Origin: an uncultured Prevotella sp.
GTDB lineage: Bacteria; Bacteroidota; Bacteroidia; Bacteroidales; Bacteroidaceae
Direction of reading: 5' to 3'
Length of the DNA: 64,000 nt
Assembly (NCBI GenBank): GCA_900315035.1
Contig: OMXO01000006.1
Coordinates: forward strand, 1 to 64,000
Under the pieces are notes generated by a model. It saw only the letters and a list, made by a program, of their open reading frames with translations, was not told where the DNA came from and did not search any database. The translations under genes and the position numbers were made by a program. Every line of letters starts with the position of its first letter. The first letter of the stretch is position 1. Shown here one piece after another: positions 52,964-61,106 of the stretch.

Positions 52964-52985
52964 AAATATATCTTTTTATTCAATT

Positions 52986-54414
52986 CTATTCATTCACCGT
53001 TATGGAATCTAACCATTCATCTACCGTCATATACTTCAATTCATCGTCCATCACCAAATCTCTAACTAATTGTTTGTAAGCAGGATAAATATATATACGA
53101 CCATCTTTGCAAGCCAACCTCATCAAGCGCCGAGCCTCATTTATATTCTTTTCACAACCAACGCCATAGCAATAATGCCATGCTAAAGCAGCATAAGGAA
53201 GTCCTACATACCAAACCTTTTTTCTCCATTCCTCATCTGTTTCTTCAACTTCCTTTTTTGCCCAACAGAAAGATAACTCTTCATCATTAGCCGCTGATTG
53301 ATAACATGGTCCTAGAAGATTTCTTCTTGCTCCGTCTGGATCTAAACTATTGGTTTCATTTAACTCTTTTTTTATCCAGTATATAGCTTTAACGGGGTTT
53401 ATTGGAATAATACATGTGTCTTTATTGCAGGAATAATGATCCCCTCTACCTCCTTCACATGCACCATATCGATAATAGTCAGCAAGAGATGTGGCCCATG
53501 AATCAACTATACCGCCATCATTGCCAGCCTCAGCATTAACAATCAGTTGCCCAAATTGAGTTAACTTCAGTTCTCCACTTTCTTTCCATTCCTGATCTTC
53601 TGCAATCTTTACCGTTGCAAACTCTTTCACATAATATTCCTTCCAAATTTCCAATTGGTAATTACCTACAGGCAGTTCTTTTAACACCAGAGGCGTCACA
53701 CCAACCTTCTTAGCCTCCCCATCTGCCTACACCTTTCTGTTCGCCATTGATTGACAATTCTGCATCTTCTGTAGGGCAACTAATAGAAACCTTTGCAAAA
53801 TACTCCGTCAGGTCAACGTTGATGTTCTTGGCATTCTTGTCTATCTTTACCTGCTGGTTGGTAATGCTAAAGTCTTTCAGTTTAACAGTATAATAATGAG
53901 TTCCATAAGGTAAAGACAATGTATAGGCTCCACCAGAGCCATCTGCAATCTGACCATCAATCAACAGCATTGCATTCGAAGGCTTGATATTGAATACAGC
54001 CATTCCTTTTTTGCTATTATCTATCTTAGCCTTCTTCTTGTTTGTCTTTACCTTCAGTTCATAAGTTGTAGCAGATGCCACCTTCTTAGTACCATAGTCA
54101 GCAAAGACAATGGTTGTAGGCAGATAGTCGGGGTGTTTGATGCCAAGTCGCTTCGTTCCATTGGGCAGATATACCAGATACTCTTTGCCCGTGAACTGGA
54201 CATCGCCCATCACACTGCCCTCAAACTCGGCTCCAGGTTCCTTCAACAGAACCTTCACTAATCCACATGACACTCCATTGATATCCTTTCGTGGATTCAA
54301 TGTCGCCGTCTGGTCTTTCTCCAACGGCTCAAACTTCTTCACCTCAATGTCTTGGGCTGAAATTGAGCTAACACATAAGATAGTTAATAAAAAAAAAGCC
54401 AACCTCATATTCAC
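52986..54414 (-). pseudogene. Exported PEGA protein Q3, broken by one internal deletion
   Basis: Pieces 54414-53710 and 53699-52986. The first part is the only complete Q N-terminus (shared domain, then AVFNIKPSNAMLLIDGQIAD and LSLPYGTHYYTVKL). At about 53712 about 180 bp are missing relative to Q2, and GGCTAAGAAGG gives a TAA stop. The right endpoint equals the second one in Q1. The C-terminal Sel1-like region follows. Confidence 0.78.
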
Positions 54415-54947
54415 TATTGTATTTGTATTGTTTCTTCTTCTGACGGCTCCCCATCATTAACGTCTCCGTCAAATATTCTTCTTTTGTATTGTTGTTCTTG
54501 CATCCGCAAAAAAACTCCAATTAAAGTATCACGAACATACCCAGTTGTATGTTCATTACCATGTTGGACTATATGCTTCAACCGACAGATATCACATTCT
54601 ACATTAGAATTATGGTCGTGAACTTTCATCTCTAAAGCAAGAAGGTTATCTGGCTTTTTATGCCCTCTACTATGAATCAATAAATCACAAACATGTTTCT
54701 TTTCGCCGACAATATGCTTTGGATCAGCATTTGCCATCCTATCATATTCGACATCCGCATAATATCCCATAAAGACATCATCCCTCTTTCTCATCAAATT
54801 CTCTAAATGGTGAGCTAATCGAGCGCAAACACATCTCTCTATCACTTTATTCGTCAAGACATCTCTATCCTCCTTATACACTATAAGTATGGCTTCATTA
54901 AGAATTTCTTGAACTAACTGTTTCATTTCTTCTTTATTCATAATCAA
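54414..54947 (-). CDS. PD-(D/E)XK-like nuclease domain protein
   Basis: A 177-residue protein without a signal peptide. HVCDLLIHSRGHKKPDNLL followed by ALEMKVHDHN gives the D...ExK pattern of restriction-endonuclease-like folds. The N-terminal Glu-rich helix may supply the fourth residue. Its stop adjoins the Q3 start, and its start overlaps the next gene by 4 bp. A nuclease amid exported proteins is odd; it may be a cargo gene. The fold is inferred from motif spacing only. Confidence 0.6.
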   Translation of the reverse strand: MIMNKEEMKQLVQEILNEAILIVYKEDRDVLTNKVIERCVCARLAHHLENLMRKRDDVFMGYYADVEYDRMANADPKHIVGEKKHVCDLLIHSRGHKKPDNLLALEMKVHDHNSNVECDICRLKHIVQHGNEHTTGYVRDTLIGVFLRMQEQQYKRRIFDGDVNDGEPSEEETIQIQ

Positions 54948-55183
54948 TTTGTTCTTGTAATCAAATGTGTATATTCATTATATTTCTTCCGCAAAGTAAT
55001 TCTTAGAATTATTCTTTGGTACATATGTGAGTTCCTTTTATCAACATCAATTTCCTTATTATGCGGATTAATATACCTTCTATATGAATATTGAATAAAA
55101 TCGTCTACCCCTTCCATATTTATTGCACCACACGAAATAAGCAAAACACGTAATTTATAAGAAAAAGTGCTGTAAGTCATCAT
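54944..55183 (-). CDS. Small unrecognised protein
   Basis: A 79-residue basic protein (TFSYKLRVLLISCGAINMEG, RRYINPHNKEIDVDKRNS). It overlaps the nuclease-like gene by 4 bp (ATGA), which supports it being real. No family recognised. Confidence 0.5.
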   Translation of the reverse strand: MMTYSTFSYKLRVLLISCGAINMEGVDDFIQYSYRRYINPHNKEIDVDKRNSHMYQRIILRITLRKKYNEYTHLITRTN

Positions 55184-55201
55184 AATGGATACTCTATATT
55201 A

Positions 55202-55460
55202 AATATTAAAATCACTTAAACTAAACACTTCATTTTTTGGTAATGGCTTACCACCAATTTTGTCGGGCTGCCAGGTACGGACATGGATTTGGGGAGCATC
55301 TTCGTTGGTGAAATCCCATAGTAAAAAGAGGTAACCATCATCATTACCATTATTGGCATAAAAGATTTTCCTTGCTTCATAAATATATCGTTTTATTCAA
55401 TTCTATTGTTATTGAATCTAATCATTCATCTACCGTCATATACTTCAATTCATCGTCCAT
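55202..55460 (-). pseudogene. Mosaic of duplicated gene fragments
   Basis: 55202-55345 copies the 3' end of the NTF2-like gene at 57778 (both encode LLWDFTNE and HVRTWQPDKIGGKPLP). At about 55345 it switches, across the shared CCATCATCA, into a copy of the start of the lipoprotein gene and the end of Q3 (matching 52918-53051). Neither piece is a complete gene. It looks like the scar of a deletion between repeats. Confidence 0.75.
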
Positions 55461-55513
55461 TGGTGGCCTGTTGGCTGGCTAGCCATATGACCAGCCAGAT
55501 GCCTATCAATTAG

Positions 55514-55690
55514 TCAGCAAACACTAACAAAATAGTATAATGAGTAAGCTGCAACCATGATAAGAGGTAGAATTACCATACAACCACTATTTGAACTTGC
55601 ATTTTGGTTGCCTCCATTACCAGAGCCAAACAAATCAGCAGGGAGCCCCCAATCATTATGAATACGTGTGCGGCAATAAGGGCAAATGTT
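55514..55690 (-). CDS. Possible small zinc-ribbon membrane protein, 5' end frameshifted
   Basis: The open frame reads NICPYCRTRIHNDWGLPA and then a Gly/Asn/Ser-rich linker and a membrane helix (CMVILPLIMVAAYSLYYF). A plausible ATG at 55694 is one base out of frame, with a TGA just before NICPYC. So the gene is either shifted by one base or uses another start. The CPYC pair is a half zinc ribbon. Confidence 0.4.
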   Translation of the reverse strand, partial: NICPYCRTRIHNDWGLPADLFGSGNGGNQNASSNSGCMVILPLIMVAAYSLYYFVSVC

Positions 55691-55916
55691 TCATATTTTT
55701 TCTATTAATTAATTTATGTATTAATGTTTATTTAGAAAGTAATTATCGATTCCAATTTGAAGAATCAGTTTTCTTTTGTTGATAGGCTAAGGAGCCCTGA
55801 TTTTACACTCTGTGGTGAAATCATTGTCAGATTCAGATAAATAATTCATACTGTCAATCATACCAAATGAAAACTCAACTATTGAAAACGGATTGAACTC
55901 ATACTTCGATTAACTA
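55691..55916. other. Gap with a possible gene remnant
   Basis: On the minus strand a 40-codon open stretch (about 55797-55916, containing IDSMNYLSESDNDFTTECKI) has no good start and ends before the previous small gene. It may be the tail of a deleted gene. Otherwise nothing is seen. Confidence 0.3.
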
Positions 55917-56645
55917 TTATAGTGTCCAAGCACTGTCATCAGCGGAGTTGAAATCGGCACTAGCTAATTCTGCCTTTAAAGACTCAGCAGATTGAGAAAC
56001 AGATTCTCCTTCTGTGAAATCAAAACCATCGACATTTGAAAGATCCACACTAGCGTCAATAGGCGTTCCCTCTGCAGTAAATGTCTTCTGATAGGCCTCA
56101 ATCAATTTCTTTTGTTGTTTAATAGATTTTTTCTGCGCCTTAGCTTGTTTAATATCCTTTGCACTTAACGCTAATCCTCCAGCGGCACCAGCTACAGCCC
56201 CAATGGCGGCACCTTTTCCTTTGTTCTTGTCATTGCTTACCAATAAACCCGTCAATGCGCCCAAGATGGCACCACCACCAACCTTGGCAACGATCCTGGT
56301 GATGGCTTTATTCAATTTGCGATACTGCTCTTGAACTGCTTCCCAACTGCGTTTGTTGCCAAACTGATCAACAAGGAATACTCGAGTAACAGGTGTTCCA
56401 TCCTCATTCAACATAGGTGTGCCATCTTCATTAGTCAACGTCACCTTCTTGGCAGAATAGACGGGAATCTTATCCCATTTAAGAGGCTTAACGCTATCGT
56501 TTTCTTCCGATTCATCTGCCATTAGTACTGAGAACCGGTTACTACAATTTGTCCCACAATTAACACGTGAATAAACTGTCATGGTGATAAACATCATGAG
56601 AGTACATAGAAATACTCTAAGGAAAATAGACTTTTTCATAATCAA
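55917..56645 (-). CDS. Exported glycine-zipper protein
   Basis: A 242-residue protein with a signal peptide (1-25), a charged segment, then a glycine-zipper-like membrane stretch (VGGGAILGALTGLLVSNDK, AAIGAVAGAAGGLALSAKD; about 125-165) and a coiled tail. Two adjacent LTNEDGTPMLNEDGTPV repeats occur at about 70-90. It probably sits in the outer or inner membrane. It is part of the same minus-strand operon. Confidence 0.72.
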   Translation of the reverse strand: MIMKKSIFLRVFLCTLMMFITMTVYSRVNCGTNCSNRFSVLMADESEENDSVKPLKWDKIPVYSAKKVTLTNEDGTPMLNEDGTPVTRVFLVDQFGNKRSWEAVQEQYRKLNKAITRIVAKVGGGAILGALTGLLVSNDKNKGKGAAIGAVAGAAGGLALSAKDIKQAKAQKKSIKQQKKLIEAYQKTFTAEGTPIDASVDLSNVDGFDFTEGESVSQSAESLKAELASADFNSADDSAWTL

Positions 56646-56650
56646 ACAAT

Positions 56651-57775
56651 TTATATATCTGCAAACATTTTTATTCTTATCCTTCGTTTATTATAGCTAC
56701 CTTTCGACTGAGAAAGTAGTTCATTAAGATCCAAATATTGTATTCTGATTTTGTCATCATAATCCACAGGTCTAAGGAACAGCCCTGTTGGTAATGATTT
56801 TCGATTTAGTTGTATATCGGCAATTCCTTCTTTATCCGAAATACCTATCAAGGAGTATTGGTTAGATTTACCAATCATTGACTGGAATTTCTTGTCATTT
56901 TTATAAGAATTGGGAACTGGGGTATCACTTCCAGAATATGCCCAGACCTCAACTTGCGGCAACTTGCCAGACTCAAAGAAGCCAGCCTCACTATTCATCC
57001 ATTTCACAATGGTGAATCGTACCTCCATAGGCAAGTCGTTAATTAGGTTTTCCAGCTGGGTCATGCGACTTGTATAGAATTCATTGGGATTATACCTGTT
57101 AAGTACTTGAAGATATTCAACTCCTGCAGAAGCGTATTTCACAAGTTCTTCCTGTGAGCCACCTCCTTGTTCCTTCATGGCCCTAATCTTCGCAAATGCT
57201 CCTAGCGTGTATTTCTCATAAAGCATACAAGTATCACACTGGGCAATATCACTCTTGATGGTGGGAATCAGATCCTTTACAACATCATCCGCTTCAAGTG
57301 CACCTTCATAGGAAACACGCGCTTCTTTGTATTTCCGCAACGCAAAAAGACGACTTCCCTCTGCCAGCATAGCACTGCTCTGCGTGACATAGATAGTGCC
57401 AAGATCAGGTATATCCAATACCACCTTATACACACACTGGCTCTCAATAGGCATATTGAAAACTATCTCTCCGGGCGCATAGTTCTCATGACGGAACTTT
57501 ATCTTCTTGGCTCCCTCAGGAACATAAACCTGATATTCGCCAGGCTGATACTCATAATCTCCTACGACCCAACCATCGAATTTCATCCCTTTTACTGCAG
57601 GAACAACCACGCGAATCAATGCGCAATTCACACCGTTTACATCTGGCCTTGGGTGTGTACGCGCAGCCAAGTCGTTAGGAAGATACTCCATCAGTTTAAC
57701 CTTGATCTCCTGAGAATTTGCGACATTCGCAAATAATATGGAGAGGCATACGAACAGTATTCTTTTTAAATTCAT
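56651..57775 (-). CDS. Exported protein with the shared N-terminal domain
   Basis: A 374-residue protein: signal peptide (1-21), shared domain at about 22-115 (DVNGVNCALIRVVVPAVKGM, GDYEYQPGEYQVYVPEGAKK), a helical middle with TPR-like features (EGSRLFALRKYKEARVSYEG), and a beta-rich end (SLPTGLFLRPVDYDDKIRIQ). It is the most diverged member of the shared-domain set, and intact. Confidence 0.78.
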   Translation of the reverse strand: MNLKRILFVCLSILFANVANSQEIKVKLMEYLPNDLAARTHPRPDVNGVNCALIRVVVPAVKGMKFDGWVVGDYEYQPGEYQVYVPEGAKKIKFRHENYAPGEIVFNMPIESQCVYKVVLDIPDLGTIYVTQSSAMLAEGSRLFALRKYKEARVSYEGALEADDVVKDLIPTIKSDIAQCDTCMLYEKYTLGAFAKIRAMKEQGGGSQEELVKYASAGVEYLQVLNRYNPNEFYTSRMTQLENLINDLPMEVRFTIVKWMNSEAGFFESGKLPQVEVWAYSGSDTPVPNSYKNDKKFQSMIGKSNQYSLIGISDKEGIADIQLNRKSLPTGLFLRPVDYDDKIRIQYLDLNELLSQSKGSYNKRRIRIKMFADI

Positions 57776-57777
57776 CG

Positions 57778-58697
57778 TTAAATATCAAAATCACTCAAAC
57801 TAAACACCTCGTCCTTAGGTAATGGCTTTCCGCCAATCTTATCGGGCTGCCAGGTGCGAACATGGATCTGTGGCGCATTCTCGTTGGTAAAATCCCAGAG
57901 GAGGAACAGATAGCCATCATCATGATAACGGCCACTTGTCCAACCTTGCAATAAAGTGACACCATAGAAATTGGGATTAACAGGGTGACGCATCACTTCA
58001 ATATCATCGAAGGTTACTTTAATATAGCTATTGCGCTTGAATACGCCACTCAGATTCTTGATGTACTGCTCCTTGCTTTGCTTATTGTATTGAATCTTCT
58101 GAGAGGTAAAACCTTCTGCGTGTTTGGTGGTAATCACCTTACCCGTAATAATCAAAGCATCATCGCTAAATACTTGATTCAGGAACTTAATATCTTTCTG
58201 ATTATAAGCTGTGCGGAACTGTTCCACATAGTCAAGAATTAACTGGCGACGACGAAGGTCTGTTAGTTCGAGATTGCTCTTGATGACATTCATGTAGAGG
58301 TTCATGGAGATACTAAGATAGAAACTCTCCACATTTCCATGCTTATCAAAGCTGATTACAGCTTCCTGATATTCGTCTTCGCCAAACTCACGTTCGCCTG
58401 TAGGCTTCATCATCAGGGGAATATTACGAACCTGATAGCCTGTACCTGTTGTGATACAATGCTCAATGATTTCTTCATCGGTACACTCAAAAGGACAATT
58501 TTCCCACAACATAGCCATTGATTGCTGAACACGAGTACCAATACATTAATTTCAGTCAGCATACGACTGACTCCACTCTCAATCTTGGATTTGACGCCTG
58601 CATTGTCGATGCCGTCAGAAACTGAAAATTTAACATTGTCTGCTTGACTCTGAATGGCAAACAGAGCCACCATAACAATTAATAGTAGTTTTCTCAT
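57778..58697 (-). pseudogene. Exported NTF2-like gene, frameshifted
   Basis: The signal-bearing piece (58697-58413, MRKLLLIVMVALFAIQSQAD) and the main piece (58518-57778) overlap in different frames. Removing one base's shift near 58550 (AATGTATTGG; AATGCTATTGG would restore ...EINAIGTRVQQSMAMLW) joins them. The main piece has an NTF2/SnoaL-like segment (FRTAYNQKDIKFLNQVFSDD) and a conserved end found again in the mosaic at 55202. It is either a recent mutation or a sequencing error. Confidence 0.7.
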
Positions 58698-58704
58698 TCT
58701 TTTA

Positions 58705-59445
58705 TTATTTTAGCTGGAACCAGATAGCTCCACAATTCTTGTAATTTTTTACGTTATCTTCTTTAAGTGTATTCAAATTGTACTGCAAATTACCGCTTTT
58801 TCGAATCAATGCGGAAATGTTTCCTTGTTTGTCATATACAAAGAGGTGACAGTCTTGCCCTTGAGGCATTGTGGCATATTTACCATAGCCATTCAGTTTT
58901 CCTTTACTCTTCAGTCCTTTGATATATGGCTCCACTTCGTAGAAGCTTTTTACCTGTTTCATCTGTATTTCCTCCGATGTCAATTGAACAATAGCTTTTT
59001 CCTCTTTAGGAGCTTCTTCTGTCACGATGATGGCTGGAGCAACTTCAACTTGACTCTGACGTGTGGAAGGAGCCACCTCGAAAACGGTCACTTCACTTTT
59101 GTCTGTAACAGGCATAATATCGCTCTTCTTGACATAGACAAAGGCACGATACAATTCTCCTCTACGAGTGTCAAGTTGCATGAAATGTTCTTTAGCTTTT
59201 ACGATACACAATTCAATGCCATCTGAAGGATGTTGCTTCTGCACCCATTCTCCAACCTGCATTTCCAAAATAGCGCGAGCATTAGTGTATGCCTCGTTTA
59301 AATCCTTGGTGGTGGACTCTGCGTAGATATACATCGTATCTCGTTTCACCTTGTTAATACTCTTGTTAACTTCTGCTACCGTTTGGGCATTAGAAATGGT
59401 TACAAGAGAAAAGGTCAAAAACAGAGTAAGAAATATTTTCTTCAT
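58705..59445 (-). CDS. Exported protein of unknown function
   Basis: A 246-residue protein: signal peptide (MKKIFLTLFLTFSLVTISNA), an N-terminal domain with STTKDLNEAYTNARAILEM, a linker, and a short C-terminal domain (EPYIKGLKSKGKLNGYGKY, DCHLFVYDKQGNISALIRKS). No family recognised. Its start overlaps the preceding gene by 4 bp. Confidence 0.72.
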   Translation of the reverse strand: MKKIFLTLFLTFSLVTISNAQTVAEVNKSINKVKRDTMYIYAESTTKDLNEAYTNARAILEMQVGEWVQKQHPSDGIELCIVKAKEHFMQLDTRRGELYRAFVYVKKSDIMPVTDKSEVTVFEVAPSTRQSQVEVAPAIIVTEEAPKEEKAIVQLTSEEIQMKQVKSFYEVEPYIKGLKSKGKLNGYGKYATMPQGQDCHLFVYDKQGNISALIRKSGNLQYNLNTLKEDNVKNYKNCGAIWFQLK

Positions 59446-60381
59446 TGCCAGATTACTTTTTTATGATTCTCTGTCTCTTGCTGATAAAGCGTTTTCACGT
59501 TATGTGTGGGTATGTAGGGCGTCAGTCGAACTTTCAGGACTGCATTCTGATCGTTTACGAACTTATCAGGAATCACCACTGACAGCAAATGATTGAAGCC
59601 CAGTTCTTTACATTGGGCAACAACAATTGCCAAGATACCATCCTCACGTTCCTCCTCAACGGCAAAGAATATCTTCATGTTGCATCTTGAACAGTAATTG
59701 AGCCATTGTTTCAACGTAATAGAATAATTAATCGTCTTCATGCCATAGACAGACTGCTCAATGTACATACGATAGTTGGCATCTGCGATCAATCCATGAA
59801 ACAGATTGGCTGCCGAATAGTCCAAGAGTGAATCATTGAAAACTGGGATATAATCTTCGCGTACCTTATTATAATATGTTGCATCATTCAGACTTTCCAA
59901 TTCAAACATGTCTGTCTTCATCATGTAGATACTATCTTCAAGTATCGTCAAATTCACAGGTTCTTCAATGGAGTCTTGACGCTCTGGTGCAGCCAGAATT
60001 CTCTCCTTTAGTTTTAGTTGTGATTCGTTCTGCTGCATACCCATCAGCAAATCATACTGGGCAGGAAATACTAATGTAATAAAAGGCTGGTCACCTGCCA
60101 TCCACTGCACTTCGTAGTAACGATCAAGTAGATTAATTGAGAAAGGCATACTATCTGTGACTTGATACAGATCGGCAGGTTTGCCTTTTCTGAAATATAC
60201 TTTGTCATCAGCCATCTTGTGCTCTCGCGTTGTCTGTCGCTGATTAGGAAGGTCTATGTTAAAATATCGTTCTACGAAATCCATTACTACCCGATGAGAA
60301 CAACTTCAATTGTTGAGCAGGCGAGAACATAGTCCACGCTGTCAAAACAAATACTATGATGCTGCGGTTTAAGACTTGCAT
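59442..60381 (-). pseudogene. Exported protein, signal peptide separated by a frameshift
   Basis: A 280-residue frame begins at 60284, but the codons before it (60381 onward: MQVLNRSIIVFVLTAWTMFS and PAQQLKLFSSGS) form a perfect signal peptide in another frame. An extra A in GGTAGTAATGG would explain it. The main part (LLDRYYEVQWMAGDQPFITL, NYSITLKQWLNYCSRCNMK) is unrecognised. If the shift is real, the protein would stay in the cytosol. Confidence 0.65.
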
Positions 60382-60385
60382 ATTA

Positions 60386-61069
60386 CTATCTTCCTATAAT
60401 TACACTACCCTTTACCTGATTGTCTGAGCCATACCAGATACCCTGAACCAGGTGCCCGTCAGCCCATTCGCCAATCACATAGTCACCAGCTTCAGCCACA
60501 CGTTTCTTGGGGTCTTTGCTGTCAATGACATGTGAAGAGGTGAATACCATGCGGCCATTCACATCATTAGGCCAAGAACCCTTGAAGTTTGCATAGCCAA
60601 GGTTCTTTGAACCAGAGGCAGGCTTAGCAGGCTTTTGTGCTGCAGGGGCAGGCTCGGTTTTCTTCTCTGCCTCCTGCTTCTTAGCAGCTTCTGCTGCTGC
60701 AACGGCATCCAAACTGTCCTTGATGCGCTGCTGTTCTGCAGCTTCCTGAGCAGCCTTGATGCTATCTGAGTTTTCAGTGACCTCTGGTACAGGTGCTGAA
60801 GCAGGCTTTTCCTCACTACCTCCGCTAAAGGCAATAATGCCACCAATGATAGCCAGCAAGACTACGACACCAGCAATGATGCCGATGAGCTTCGTATTGC
60901 CGCCCTTCTTTGGAGGGGGGCATTCGCGCAAAGGCTTACCACATTCTGGACAAACGAATTCCTTGCGTGCAGGGATTTCCTGTACCTCTTTTGACTTACA
61001 TTTCTCACAATTGTCATTCAGACAAATACCATATCTGTAACGTATACGGTCTGTATTCCTTTCTGCCAT
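60386..61069 (-). CDS. Zinc-ribbon membrane protein with MORN-like tail
   Basis: A 227-residue protein. Cysteines at 16, 21, 24 and 40, 43, 50 form one or two zinc ribbons. A membrane helix follows (LIGIIAGVVVLLAIIGGIIA, about 60-80), then an Ala/Glu/Lys-rich linker, then a MORN-like C-terminus (FKGSWPNDVNGRMVF, YVIGEWADGHLVQGIWYG). Position, immediately downstream of the tubulin-like gene, suggests a membrane anchor for it. Confidence 0.72.
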   Translation of the reverse strand: MAERNTDRIRYRYGICLNDNCEKCKSKEVQEIPARKEFVCPECGKPLRECPPPKKGGNTKLIGIIAGVVVLLAIIGGIIAFSGGSEEKPASAPVPEVTENSDSIKAAQEAAEQQRIKDSLDAVAAAEAAKKQEAEKKTEPAPAAQKPAKPASGSKNLGYANFKGSWPNDVNGRMVFTSSHVIDSKDPKKRVAEAGDYVIGEWADGHLVQGIWYGSDNQVKGSVIIGR

Positions 61070-61106
61070 AATCGTATTCTTTTATTCTGTTATACATTAT
61101 TCTTTA

